A stretch of DNA of 64,000 bases, from positions 2,480,001-2,544,000 of the forward strand of contig NZ_CP016594.1 in assembly GCF_001698225.1 (NCBI RefSeq), in the 5' to 3' direction. How positions within the stretch are numbered: the first letter of the stretch is position 1; every line of letters begins with the position of its first letter. A program made the position numbers and the translations under genes. The notes below the pieces were generated by a model. The model had not been told where the DNA came from, did not search any database, and was given only the letters and a program-made list of their open reading frames with translations. This stretch comes from Gordonia terrae (GTDB lineage: Bacteria; Actinomycetota; Actinomycetes; Mycobacteriales; Mycobacteriaceae). Of this stretch, positions 1 to 7,853 are shown in pieces.

Positions 1-1
1 C

Positions 2-238
<237 letters not shown>

Positions 239-242
239 ACCG

Positions 243-782
243 ATGACTCCCGACGGACCGCAGACCGGACCAGCCCACGACGACGACACCGAGGGTGGCG
301 CACCGCGACTCGGTCCGCGCACAAAGGACTCGCGTCCGATCGTCTGGATGATCGCGTTCCTGGTGGTGGCGCTGATCGTCTACTTCGTACTGCTCGGATG
401 GCGCGGCATCCAGTTGATCGGTTCGGGGTCCGTCGCGGGCATCGGGTTGGGCGTCGGGGTCATCGCCCTACCGCTGATCGGGGCCTGGCTGATCTACGCG
501 ACGCTGCGCGCCGGCCTCGAGCATCAGAAGCTCGCGGCGATCATGGCCGACGAGGGTCGCGAACTCGACATCTCCCAACTCCCGCACCGGGCTTCGGGCC
601 GCATGGAGCGCGACGCGGCCGACGAACTCTTCGCTCAGGTGAAGGCCGAGTGGGAGGCCGACCCGAACGACTGGCGCAACACCTACCGCATCGCCCGTGC
701 CTACGACTACGCCGGCGACCGCACCCGCGCCCGCTCGATGATGAAGCGGGCTGTCGCCCAGTACCACGGCCGGGAACAGTAG
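243..782 (+). CDS. conserved membrane protein (Rv2772c-like)
   Basis: A 179-residue protein of unknown function. It has a charged, acidic N-terminus, two hydrophobic segments at about residues 33-52 and 62-87, and a soluble C-terminal domain. The last 60 residues (ADPNDWRNTYRIARAYDYAGD region) look like a single TPR-like helical hairpin. Its place between dapB and a flavodoxin-like gene matches the M. tuberculosis gene Rv2772c. The start ATG lies 4 nt after dapB and the next gene starts 4 nt after this one, so the three are almost certainly co-transcribed. No catalytic motif is visible and no role can be assigned. Confidence 0.85.
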   Translation: MTPDGPQTGPAHDDDTEGGAPRLGPRTKDSRPIVWMIAFLVVALIVYFVLLGWRGIQLIGSGSVAGIGLGVGVIALPLIGAWLIYATLRAGLEHQKLAAIMADEGRELDISQLPHRASGRMERDAADELFAQVKAEWEADPNDWRNTYRIARAYDYAGDRTRARSMMKRAVAQYHGREQ

Positions 783-786
783 CCCG

Positions 787-1242
787 GTGAGCCGGCTGCT
801 GATCGTCCACCACACCCCGTCACCGGCGTGCCAGGAGATGTTCGAGGCCGTCGTGTCCGGCGCGACCGACCCCGAGATCGAGGGCGTCGAGGTGATCCGA
901 CGAGCCGCGCTCGCCGTCACCGCCTCCGACTTCCTCGACGCCGACGGGTACCTCCTCGGCACGCCCGCCAATCTCGGATACATCAGCGGCGCACTGAAAC
1001 ACGCCTTCGACGTCAGCTACTACCAGATCCTCGACTCGACCCAGGGCCGGCCGTTCGGGCTGTACCTCCACGGCAATCAGGGCACCGAAGGTGCTGTGCG
1101 AGCGGTCGATTCGATCACCTCCGGCCTCGGCTGGACCAAGGCCGCCGAGTACGTCATCGTCTCCGGTTCGCCGAGCAAGGACGACCGCGAAGCGTGCTGG
1201 GAGTTGGGTGCGACGGTCGCGGCGGGGTTGATGGCGGGGTGA
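787..1242 (+). CDS. flavodoxin-family / NADPH-dependent FMN reductase-like protein
   Basis: A 151-residue protein starting at GTG. It begins with the beta strand and phosphate-binding loop expected of the flavodoxin fold (LLIVHHTPSPAC), followed by the FMN-isoalloxazine-side segment GYLLGTPANLGYISGALKHAFD typical of NADPH-dependent FMN reductase/flavodoxin relatives. It probably binds FMN and acts as a small redox protein in the cytoplasm. Third gene of the dapB cluster, matching Rv2771c. Its last 117 nt (1126-1242) are present again in diverged form at 1938-2051, which suggests that the 3' end of this gene has been the target of an insertion or recombination event. Confidence 0.85.
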   Translation: MSRLLIVHHTPSPACQEMFEAVVSGATDPEIEGVEVIRRAALAVTASDFLDADGYLLGTPANLGYISGALKHAFDVSYYQILDSTQGRPFGLYLHGNQGTEGAVRAVDSITSGLGWTKAAEYVIVSGSPSKDDREACWELGATVAAGLMAG

Positions 1243-1446
1243 GCTTACAGGGACGTTTTCCCTCACCGATGGACGTCGGACGCCGAGATTGCGGAGTCCA
1301 AGCGGCAGGCTGCTGCGGGTGGGGTGGGGAAGAAGCATCACCATGTTCCGAGGGTGTACCTCCGCCGGTCAATCGTTTTGGCCGTGCGAAAATTGTGAGT
1401 AGGGCGCTGCCTTGGGTGTGTGCACTGTATAGAATTCCGTACTCGC

Positions 1447-1463
1447 ACGATCGTCACGATCGT
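1447..1463. repeat. tandem ACGATCGT palindromes
   Basis: Two copies of the 8-bp palindrome ACGATCGT at 1447-1454 and 1456-1463, one base apart. They sit just upstream of the small reading frame at 1469, in a stretch with lower GC than its surroundings. They could be an operator, but no regulator is linked to them here. Confidence 0.35.
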
Positions 1464-1468
1464 CGCAT

Positions 1469-1771
1469 GTGATCTTTCCGGTGGGACCGCACCGACTATT
1501 GGTGCTTGGGGTGAGGGAGCTTCATCCACTGCCTCCGCCGTACACGCTGACCACTGACGAGGCCCGTCAGATCAACTTCGAGATGGTCGCCGCGTCACAC
1601 GAATTCACTTACGAGAGTCCCGAGACGATGATCGCGGCGACACTCAGCGTCCCGCCTTGGCCAGTTCATGACCCCGATGGTGCGCAGACGTTCATGGAAG
1701 CAGTCTTGGAACCCTCGAGATGGCAACCGGGCGAAGGCCCGTCGTGGGCAGTGGGGCGGTGGTACGCCTGA
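1469..1771 (+). CDS. small hypothetical protein in the inserted segment
   Basis: A 100-codon reading frame between the flavodoxin-like gene and the diverged copy of its 3' end. A start at GTG 1469 or further in (GTG 1511) is possible and no good ribosome binding site decides. The protein contains TTDEARQINFEMVAASHEF and ends WQPGEGPSWAVGRWYA; I do not recognise the family. The product has an ordinary amino acid composition rather than that of an out-of-frame translation, so it may be real, or the remains of a longer gene. Its only clear context is that it lies inside the segment flanked by the repeated 3' ends (1126-1242 and 1938-2051). Confidence 0.4.
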   Translation: MIFPVGPHRLLVLGVRELHPLPPPYTLTTDEARQINFEMVAASHEFTYESPETMIAATLSVPPWPVHDPDGAQTFMEAVLEPSRWQPGEGPSWAVGRWYA

Positions 1772-1937
1772 GGTGCGGCAGACGAATCGCCGCATGGCTG
1801 AGCGTCGTCGATGACTAGTTGCGTGTCCCGGTCGAGGACATCTGGATCTTCCTTGCGGTGGACCGCCGCGAGTACGTGCCGGGGTGAAAGCTTGTACCTC
1901 GGGTATTAGGATCAGAGGAACGGACCCCGATCCAGGA

Positions 1938-2051
1938 CTCGGCTGGACCAAGGCCGCCGAGCACGTCATCGTCTCCGGCGCCCCGGCCAAGAAAGCCCGA
2001 GACGCGTGCTGGAAATTCGGCGCGACCGTCGCCGCGGGGTTGATGGGGTAG
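1938..2051 (+). pseudogene. diverged duplicate of the flavodoxin-like gene's 3' end
   Basis: The bases from CTCGGCTGG to a TAG stop encode LGWTKAAEHVIVSGAPAK and continue to GATVAAGLMG, in frame and with a stop. They correspond to the last 38 residues of the gene at 787-1242 (LGWTKAAEYVIVSGSPSK and on to GATVAAGLMAG). Differences are mostly silent or conservative, so this looks like a homologous 3' end from a related genome rather than a fresh copy. There is no upstream part of the gene. Together with 1126-1242 it forms an imperfect direct repeat about 115 bp long around an 0.7-kb segment, as expected from integration into a gene's 3' end followed by decay. Confidence 0.8.
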
Positions 2052-2056
2052 CTCGC

Positions 2057-2076
2057 GAGTGTTCCGCGGAACACTC
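2057..2076. repeat. 20-bp perfect palindrome upstream of the DUF222/HNH gene
   Basis: GAGTGTTCCGCGGAACACTC reads the same on both strands. It lies 5 nt after the stop codon of the duplicated 3' end and about 85 nt before the proposed start of the HNH gene. Eighteen of its twenty bases recur as a perfect palindrome inside that gene at 2806-2823. It may be a binding or cleavage site of the HNH protein, an operator, or part of a widespread repeat. Confidence 0.7.
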
Positions 2077-2160
2077 TGAACCTTGGATTGGGGCTCGAGG
2101 AATTGTCGGTGCCTGGCGATACCTTGTTCCTGTACTTCTCGTCCGGTTCAGGGGGTTGCT

Positions 2161-3591
2161 GTGGGGGTCAGTGCTTTTCGTTTCGGTGGAGATGTGTCGT
2201 CGATGTTCGATGGTGCGGATCCGGTCTCATTGACGGATGAGGTGCTCGAGGCGCGGGTGCTGGGATATGCCGCGCAGATCACGGCGCTGACAGCGGATTT
2301 CCTCGAACTGGTGGCGGAACTGGATGAGCGGGAGTCGTGGCGGGGGCCCGGGATTCATTCGTTGGCGCACTGGTTGTCGTGGAAGGCCGGCATCGCACCG
2401 CGAACGGCGCATAAGCATGTGAGGGTCGCCAAGGCGATACGAGAGTTGCCGGTGATCCGCAAGGCCTTTGGCGAAGGTCGGTTGTCGTATTCGAAGGTCC
2501 GGGCGTTGACGCGGGTGGCGACGCCGGAGCGGGATCAGGAGTTGGTGAATCTGGCGTTATCGTGCACGGCGAGCCAGTTGGATCGGGCGGTGCGGGCGAT
2601 GGGCCAGATCGACCGCAACCGTGGCGTAGAAGAGAGTAAGCCGCCGGTGGAGTCGACCGGTCGGTGGAAATGGAATGCCGACGGGTCGTTGTCGGTGTCA
2701 TTGCGGTTGAGTCCGTTGGATGGGGCGCGGTTCCTTGCTGGGACGGTGCGGGCGGAATATGAACGCACCCGGACCTGCGATGACCCGGATCTGCCTACCG
2801 TTGGGAGTGTTCCGCGGAACACTGAATCCGGTTCAGAGTCAGAGGATTCGGAGGTGGTTCCGGCGCGGCGGCGGGATCTGTGGCGGCAGGTGCCGTCGAA
2901 TGTGGCGCCGGCGGTGGTGACGATGGCCGACATGGTGCATGGCGGGATCGCGATGCCTGATGTTGCGCCGGGTGCGGAGATCCTCATTCATGCCGGTGAG
3001 GGGGTGGAGCAGGCTCATCTCGATGATGGTCCGGCGTTGTCTGAGGAGGAGATGGCCGAGGCTCGGTGCGGCGCGTCGACTCGAGATGTGGTGAGTCGCA
3101 GGGTTCCCGGGCAGCCGGGGAAGCTGGCGTTATTGGGTGTGGGGCGTCGTAGGCGTGCGCCGAACAAGGCGTTGGTGCGGGCGCTGTTTGTGCGGGATCG
3201 GTGTTGTCAGATGCCGGGGTGTGGTCGGACGCGTCATCTGCATGCTCATCATGTGCGGTGGTGGTCGGTGGGTGGGCGGACGGATCCGGACAATCTGATT
3301 TTGTTGTGTGGGTCGTGTCATCGGTCGTTGCATCGGGGTGAGTTCTCGATCACTGCGCATGGGTTGCAGCGGTTTACGTTTCACGGCTCGGGCGGGGTCG
3401 AGATCGAGGTGGCTCCGCCGACGGTGAGACCTGCTGGGTGGCGGCCCGATTGGCGGGTGGGTGTGGAGGCGACGGTCCCGATCGGTGGGGGTCGGATGGA
3501 TCTGGGGTACACCACCGAAGTGCTTTACGCGGTATGGGAATGGAAGGAACGCAATTCTTCCGGTGTCGACCTCGAAAGGTCAGCGGCGTAG
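2161..3591 (+). CDS. DUF222 / HNH endonuclease (13E12-repeat-like protein)
   Basis: A protein of about 476 residues belonging to the DUF222-HNH family, the family of the M. tuberculosis 13E12 repeat proteins. The helical DUF222 region covers roughly residues 25-330 (LARV-rich segment with HSLAHWLSWKAGIAPRTAHK). The HNH nuclease domain is at about 347-395, with zinc cysteines in CCQMPGCG and LLCGSCH and the catalytic HAHH. I chose GTG 2161 because CAGGGGG lies 5 nt upstream; ATG 2203 or GTG 2083 are alternatives. These genes are multicopy and mobile-element associated in actinobacteria. Codons here are visibly less GC-biased than in the neighbouring housekeeping genes. The natural substrate is unknown. 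Confidence 0.85.
   Translation: MGVSAFRFGGDVSSMFDGADPVSLTDEVLEARVLGYAAQITALTADFLELVAELDERESWRGPGIHSLAHWLSWKAGIAPRTAHKHVRVAKAIRELPVIRKAFGEGRLSYSKVRALTRVATPERDQELVNLALSCTASQLDRAVRAMGQIDRNRGVEESKPPVESTGRWKWNADGSLSVSLRLSPLDGARFLAGTVRAEYERTRTCDDPDLPTVGSVPRNTESGSESEDSEVVPARRRDLWRQVPSNVAPAVVTMADMVHGGIAMPDVAPGAEILIHAGEGVEQAHLDDGPALSEEEMAEARCGASTRDVVSRRVPGQPGKLALLGVGRRRRAPNKALVRALFVRDRCCQMPGCGRTRHLHAHHVRWWSVGGRTDPDNLILLCGSCHRSLHRGEFSITAHGLQRFTFHGSGGVEIEVAPPTVRPAGWRPDWRVGVEATVPIGGGRMDLGYTTEVLYAVWEWKERNSSGVDLERSAA
2806..2823. repeat. second copy of the 18-bp palindrome, inside the HNH gene
   Basis: AGTGTTCCGCGGAACACT, identical to positions 2058-2075. Here it encodes part of GSVPRNTES in the linker between the DUF222 and HNH parts. 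The exact recurrence of an 18-bp palindrome within 750 bp is not expected by chance. Confidence 0.7.
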
Positions 3592-3640
3592 CCGGCGATG
3601 GTCGACCGGCCGGGTTCGCCAGCAGGCGCGAGCCGGCTGA

Positions 3641-4003
3641 TCAGTCGACCGGGTCCACGGCGCCGGCGAGTTGCCTGCTCACCTCGAATTGCCGGACCAG
3701 GAACGCCTTCTCGTCGAGCTTCTTGCGCCGCATCCACGTCGTGACCTCGGAATTGCACTTGCTGGCGTTGCACGAACCACAGCAGGGCACGACGTTGGCG
3801 ACGGTGTACCGGCCGCCCCGGGAGATGGCGAGCATGCAGTCGCGCTGCAGTGCGACACCGATGGCCCCGCAGTACGCGCACCCACCCCACGCCTCCTGCA
3901 GCGCCAGCCACTGGGCGTCGGTGAGGTCGTTGTCGCGTGAGGCGACACGCTTGCGACGTCGCTTCGCGTAGCGATTGGCACGGGTGGTGCTGCGTGGGGC
4001 CAC
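3641..4003 (-). CDS. HNH endonuclease family protein
   Basis: A 120-residue basic protein ending tail-to-tail with the DUF222/HNH gene. It has a zinc-binding CxxC pair at C42/C45 and a second at C75/C78, with SRGGRYTVANVVPCCGSCN between, which is the HNH beta-beta-alpha fold. The usual first histidine of the motif (DHxxPxSRGG) is replaced: the sequence reads DCMLAISRGG, with Cys56 in the histidine position. It may therefore be an inactive or altered nuclease, or a subfamily variant. The start is GTG 4003, with TACTCT six nt upstream and no Shine-Dalgarno, consistent with a leaderless mRNA. Confidence 0.8.
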   Translation of the reverse strand: MAPRSTTRANRYAKRRRKRVASRDNDLTDAQWLALQEAWGGCAYCGAIGVALQRDCMLAISRGGRYTVANVVPCCGSCNASKCNSEVTTWMRRKKLDEKAFLVRQFEVSRQLAGAVDPVD

Positions 4004-4009
4004 GGGAGG

Positions 4010-4015
4010 AGAGTA
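4010..4015 (-). promoter_or_regulatory. -10 box of the small HNH gene (leaderless)
   Basis: TACTCT on the minus strand ends 6 nt before the GTG start at 4003. With the usual 6-7 nt between -10 box and transcription start, the mRNA would begin at the start codon. Confidence 0.5.
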
Positions 4016-4061
4016 CCGGTCGAATCACATGTGCCACAGCAGCCACACGGTCGTGCGTGAG

Positions 4062-4742
4062 TCAGCGGTCGGCGGGATCGGCCAAGAGCAGTCGGCACCA
4101 CGCATCGAAAAGCCACTGCCTGAAGCGGTCCGCCGACCAGTCGCGATCGGTCACGAGCATCGAGTAGTACTCGGTGGAGTTCATCGTCCAGACGATGTCG
4201 GCGATCTCGTCGACGGTCAGGTCTGTCCGAGTGCCGCCCGTTGACGCTAGGTCAATGGCGAGCAATCGCATGTTGTCGGCACGACGGCGAGTGATCTCGT
4301 CCCACAGCTCGCGGAGGTTGGGGTCGAGGGCTGCGGCATCGCGCAGTACGAGGAACAGCGGTGCGAGGCGGCCCTGGATGTCGGTGACCGCCTCGGCGTA
4401 CACGGCCAGCTTGCGACGCGCGTCGGCCTCTGCCTGCATGCGGGCGACGTAGTCGCGCTGTGCACCTGGAACCGGCTGATCGGTGCCGGACAGTGCGAGC
4501 TCGATCAGCTCCCGGAACAGGACGGGCTTACGGCCCACCGCGGTGTAGACCGTGTCGGGCACGACACCCGCTCGCCGGGCGATCTCGGCGACGGTGGTCG
4601 CGGCATACCCACGTGTCACGAACAGTTCGCGCGCAGCGTCGAGGATGTGCACCCGGGTCCGCGCTGCGGCCGCGCGCCGACGGCTGGCGTCGTACTTGCG
4701 GGGACGTTGTTCGGGTAATTGCTCATTGACTGCCTCGGACAT
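4062..4742 (-). CDS. TetR/AcrR family transcriptional regulator
   Basis: A 226-residue repressor-type protein. The N-terminal DNA-binding domain has a TetR helix-turn-helix at about residues 48-75 (TVAEIARRAGVVPDTVYTAVG), followed by a helical ligand-binding domain of no recognised specificity. It is divergent from the small gene at 4807, and the 64-bp intergenic region contains an inverted repeat (4771-4789) and a smaller palindrome (4747-4757) over its own promoter. It probably controls itself and the divergent gene. The ligand cannot be inferred. A TAGACT box 7 nt before the ATG indicates a leaderless message. Confidence 0.9.
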   Translation of the reverse strand: MSEAVNEQLPEQRPRKYDASRRRAAAARTRVHILDAARELFVTRGYAATTVAEIARRAGVVPDTVYTAVGRKPVLFRELIELALSGTDQPVPGAQRDYVARMQAEADARRKLAVYAEAVTDIQGRLAPLFLVLRDAAALDPNLRELWDEITRRRADNMRLLAIDLASTGGTRTDLTVDEIADIVWTMNSTEYYSMLVTDRDWSADRFRQWLFDAWCRLLLADPADR

Positions 4743-4749
4743 CGGACCT

Positions 4750-4755
4750 AGTCTA
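4750..4755 (-). promoter_or_regulatory. -10 box of the TetR gene (leaderless)
   Basis: TAGACT on the minus strand, 7 nt before the ATG at 4742. It lies inside the 11-bp palindrome CCTAGTCTAGG (4747-4757), so a protein bound there would block this promoter. Confidence 0.5.
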
Positions 4756-4770
4756 GGTGCACGTCAATTG

Positions 4771-4789
4771 ATCCGATACCGAGTCGGAT
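4771..4789. promoter_or_regulatory. candidate TetR operator
   Basis: Inverted repeat ATCCGA-N7-TCGGAT between the divergent TetR gene and the gene at 4807. Position, symmetry and size (19 bp) fit a TetR-family operator. It is inferred from sequence only. Confidence 0.5.
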
Positions 4790-4806
4790 GAAATAAGAGG
4801 TGCGCG

Positions 4807-5124
4807 ATGGCATTCTTCGCCTGGACCCAGGACGTCCCGATCAACGCCGAGATGTACGGGGAGATCGCCGACCGGATAGGGGAGACCCCGATGCCGGGGT
4901 TACTGGTCCACGTGGCGATCGAGAACGCGGACTCGACCGTGAGCTACCTCGACGTGTGGGAGTCCGAGGAGAGCTGTTACGCGTCCCTCGAGAAGGTGGT
5001 CCACCCCGCGGTGCACCCGGTTCTGGAGGCGCAGGGCATCCATCCGCCCGGCGAACCGCCGCGCACGCCGGCCACTGTCCTCGAGGTGCGGTTCGGCGAC
5101 GGGACGGCGCAGCGCCCGTCGTAG
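4807..5124 (+). CDS. conserved hypothetical protein, divergent partner of TetR
   Basis: A 105-residue protein with the look of a dimeric alpha-beta-barrel (antibiotic biosynthesis monooxygenase-like) protein: GLLVHVAIENADSTVSYLDVWESEES resembles the central strands of that fold, with a C-terminal strand VLEVRFGDG. No catalytic residues can be named. It starts at ATG with a purine-rich AAGAGG about 7 nt upstream. Because it is divergent from a TetR regulator with shared inverted repeats, it is probably the regulated target and may handle the inducer. Confidence 0.7.
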   Translation: MAFFAWTQDVPINAEMYGEIADRIGETPMPGLLVHVAIENADSTVSYLDVWESEESCYASLEKVVHPAVHPVLEAQGIHPPGEPPRTPATVLEVRFGDGTAQRPS

Positions 5125-5177
5125 ACCCGCGGGTCGGGTGGAGGTGCCACCTCCGAGCTGTGGTGCGGGTCGGGCCG

Positions 5178-5183
5178 TAGACT
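5178..5183 (+). promoter_or_regulatory. -10 box of thyA (leaderless)
   Basis: TAGACT, 7 nt before the GTG start of thyA, with no Shine-Dalgarno sequence between. Predicts transcription starting at the first codon. Confidence 0.55.
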
Positions 5184-5190
5184 GTCCCCC

Positions 5191-6024
5191 GTGAGTACGG
5201 CGATCCGCGACATCTCAGCGACCGGGACCATCCCGACACCGTACGAGGACCTGTTGAGCCTCGTCATGGAGACGGGGACGCCGAAGGCCGACCGCACGGG
5301 AACCGGGACACGCAGCCTGTTCGGTCGACAGTTGCGCTACGACCTCGCCGAGGGCTTCCCGCTGATCACCACCAAGAAGGTGCACCTGAAGTCGATCGTC
5401 TACGAGTTGCTGTGGTTCCTGCGCGGTGATTCCAACGTGCGGTGGCTGCAGGACCGCGGGGTGAGCATCTGGGACGAATGGGCCGACGAGAACGGTGAAC
5501 TCGGACCCGTCTACGGGGTGCAGTGGCGGAGCTGGCCGACCCCGTCGGGCGAGCACATCGACCAGATCTCGGCCGCGCTGGAATTGCTCAAGACCAACCC
5601 CGATTCGCGCCGGAACATCGTGTCCGCGTGGAACGTGGGGGAGATCCCGCAGATGGCCTTGCCGCCCTGCCATGCGTTCTTCCAGTTCTACGTCGCCGAC
5701 GGCAAACTGTCGTGCCAGCTGTACCAGCGCAGCGCCGATCTGTTTCTCGGGGTCCCCTTCAACATCGCGTCGTATGCGCTGCTGACCCACATGATGGCCC
5801 AGCAGGCGGGCCTCGAGGTCGGCGAGTTCGTGTGGACCGGCGGCGACTGCCACATCTACGACAACCACGTCGACCAGGTCACGCTGCAACTGTCGCGCGA
5901 GCCGTATCCGTATCCGAAACTGGAACTGCGCAAGCGGGACTCGATCTTCGACTACGAGTACGACGACATCGCCATCGTCGATTATCAGTCCCACCCCGGG
6001 ATCAAAGCCCCGGTGGCAGTGTGA
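5191..6024 (+). CDS. thyA: thymidylate synthase (ThyA type)
   Basis: A 277-residue folate-dependent thymidylate synthase. It methylates dUMP to dTMP using methylene-tetrahydrofolate and leaves dihydrofolate, which the next gene's product recycles. The N-terminal arginine loop [11 protein letters not shown], the catalytic Cys160 in [11 protein letters not shown], the dUMP-binding [17 protein letters not shown] and the C-terminal PVAV tail are all present. dfrA starts within the last codons (GTGA overlap), so the two are translationally coupled. The genome also encodes the unrelated enzyme ThyX at 10437, so it has two independent routes to dTMP. Confidence 0.97.
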   Translation: MSTAIRDISATGTIPTPYEDLLSLVMETGTPKADRTGTGTRSLFGRQLRYDLAEGFPLITTKKVHLKSIVYELLWFLRGDSNVRWLQDRGVSIWDEWADENGELGPVYGVQWRSWPTPSGEHIDQISAALELLKTNPDSRRNIVSAWNVGEIPQMALPPCHAFFQFYVADGKLSCQLYQRSADLFLGVPFNIASYALLTHMMAQQAGLEVGEFVWTGGDCHIYDNHVDQVTLQLSREPYPYPKLELRKRDSIFDYEYDDIAIVDYQSHPGIKAPVAV

Positions 6025-6548
6025 CGTCCGACCTCGCAGGGGAGGGGTCGCGCCAGGTGCGGCTGGTCTGGGCGCAGGGACGTGGCGGGGCGATCGGCCG
6101 GGACAACACGATCCCGTGGCGGGTCCCCGAAGACGTGGCTCGGTTCAAGGAACTGACGGTCGGGCACCCGGTTGTCATGGGCCGCAAGACCTGGGATTCG
6201 CTGCCGCCGCGCTTTCGGCCGCTGCCCGGCCGTACCAATGTGGTGGTCACGCGCGACGCGGGATGGTCCGCCGACGGGGCGACGGTCGCGGGGTCGGTCG
6301 CCGACGCGCTCGAGCTGGCCGGCGGCGACTATATCGGGGTCATCGGTGGTGGCGAGATCTACCGGCTGGCAATGGAATTCGCCACCGAACTGTGCGTGAC
6401 AGAGATCGACGTCGAGGTCGACGGTGCCGACGCGCATGCGCCGGAGATCACCGACGACTGGACGGTGGCGGTCCGTGGCGAGTGGCAGACCTCGACGAGC
6501 GGGATCTCGTACCGATTCGTCGACTACCGGCGGACCCGGCAGGCCTGA
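6021..6548 (+). CDS. dfrA: dihydrofolate reductase
   Basis: A 175-residue dihydrofolate reductase, which reduces dihydrofolate to tetrahydrofolate with NADPH and is the target of trimethoprim-type inhibitors. Landmarks: [27 protein letters not shown] (substrate site with W and the acidic residue), [12 protein letters not shown] (NADPH binding) and VIGGGEIY. The start is GTG 6021, whose last two bases are part of the thyA stop. The stop codon overlaps the ATG of the next gene by one base. The pairing with thyA makes sense because ThyA, unlike ThyX, produces dihydrofolate. Confidence 0.96.
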   Translation: MTSDLAGEGSRQVRLVWAQGRGGAIGRDNTIPWRVPEDVARFKELTVGHPVVMGRKTWDSLPPRFRPLPGRTNVVVTRDAGWSADGATVAGSVADALELAGGDYIGVIGGGEIYRLAMEFATELCVTEIDVEVDGADAHAPEITDDWTVAVRGEWQTSTSGISYRFVDYRRTRQA

Positions 6549-7777
6549 TGCCGCCGGATCGTCTCTCGCCGGCTCAGGCGCGCCGAACCGCGCTGGCCGC
6601 ACAGGGTTTCACCGACCGCCGGCCCGCCGCGGCACCCACCATGGCGCACCTGAAGCGGGTCGTCGGCCGGACCAGGCTCCTGCAGATGGACTCGGTCAAC
6701 ATCGCCGCGCGAGCCCACTACATGCCGCTATACTCCCGGCTCGGCCCCTACGACCCCGATCTGCTGCACCGCGCCGCGTGGCAACCCGGGCGGAGTCAGC
6801 GGTTGCTCGTCGAATACTGGGCGCACGAGGCCGCGCTGATCCCGGTGGCCGACTGGCCGCTCTTCCGCTGGCGGATGGACGAATTCGCCGATGGTCGGTA
6901 TCGGCACACGCGAGACGTGATGCGTCGCAACCGTTCTCTGGTGGGTGACGTCCGGGCGGTGATCGAGGCGGTGGGCGCGACCACGCCCCGCGCCATCGAA
7001 GCGGAATTGGGCATCGAACGGGCGCCCGGCGCCGCGGGCAGCTGGTGGCAGCGGGGTGAGGTCAAGCACCTGTGCGAGGCCATGTTCGCCGCAGGTGACC
7101 TGTCCGCCGTGCGCAACGGCAACTTCGTGCGCCACTACGACCTCACCGAACGGGTCGTCGGCGCCGACATTCTCGCGCAGCGACCCAGCCGCGCCGAGGC
7201 GCACCGTGAACTCGTCAGCCGCGCCGCACAGGCACTCGGAGTCGCGACCGTCGCCGATCTGGCGGACTACTACCGGCTCCGGCCGGCCGACGCGCGACCC
7301 GCGGTCGCCGAACTCGTCGAGAGCGGGGCGCTGCGGGAGATCTCCGTGGACGGCTGGCGCGACCCCGCCTGCCTGGCCGCGGGCGCAGCGATGCCGCGAC
7401 GCGTCGACACCTCGGCCATCCTGTCGCCGTTCGACCCGCTGGTCTTCTTCCGTCCGCGGGCCGAGCGTCTCTTCGACTTCCACTACCGCATCGAGATCTA
7501 TGTGCCCGAACACAAACGCGTGCACGGCTATTACGTGCTGCCGTACCTGTTGGGCACCGACATCGCGGCGCGCGTGGACCTGAAGGCCGACCGCAAGAAC
7601 CGCACCCTCCTGGTCCTCGGGGCGTACTGCGAACCGGGGCATCCCCGGGATCTCGTCGCCGAGCGGCTGTCCGCGGATCTGCGGAACTTCGCCGGCTGGC
7701 AGGACCTCGACGACGTCGTCGTGGGCGGGCGCGGGGACCTCGCGCCCGACCTGCAACGCCTCGCGCACGGTGGGTGA
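6548..7777 (+). CDS. winged-helix DNA-binding domain protein (YcaQ-like)
   Basis: A 409-residue protein of the HTH_42/DUF1006 family, the family of E. coli YcaQ, whose members are linked to interstrand crosslink repair (DNA glycosylases such as AlkX/YcaQ and Streptomyces AlkZ). Diagnostic segments are LLQMDSVNIAARAHYMPLYSRLGPYD near residue 40 and EYWAHEAALIP near residue 95; the latter resembles the QxQ-neighbouring catalytic region of the family. The C-terminal part SILSPFDPLVFFRPRAERLFDFHYRIEIYVP is also typical. The start ATG overlaps the dfrA stop (TGATG). Its coupling to folate genes is probably only positional. Confidence 0.85.
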   Translation: MPPDRLSPAQARRTALAAQGFTDRRPAAAPTMAHLKRVVGRTRLLQMDSVNIAARAHYMPLYSRLGPYDPDLLHRAAWQPGRSQRLLVEYWAHEAALIPVADWPLFRWRMDEFADGRYRHTRDVMRRNRSLVGDVRAVIEAVGATTPRAIEAELGIERAPGAAGSWWQRGEVKHLCEAMFAAGDLSAVRNGNFVRHYDLTERVVGADILAQRPSRAEAHRELVSRAAQALGVATVADLADYYRLRPADARPAVAELVESGALREISVDGWRDPACLAAGAAMPRRVDTSAILSPFDPLVFFRPRAERLFDFHYRIEIYVPEHKRVHGYYVLPYLLGTDIAARVDLKADRKNRTLLVLGAYCEPGHPRDLVAERLSADLRNFAGWQDLDDVVVGGRGDLAPDLQRLAHGG

Positions 7778-7853
7778 GTCACGGCGGGTGCTGTGCACCG
7801 GTTGATGCAATCCTGGAGATCAGAAGTTCACGACAACGATGGGAGACGAAGAG

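Noticed and set aside
1243..4003. An insertion sequence or prophage remnant with terminal inverted repeats
   Set aside because: No transposase, integrase or terminal inverted repeats were found; only the 3'-end duplication and HNH genes support a mobile origin.
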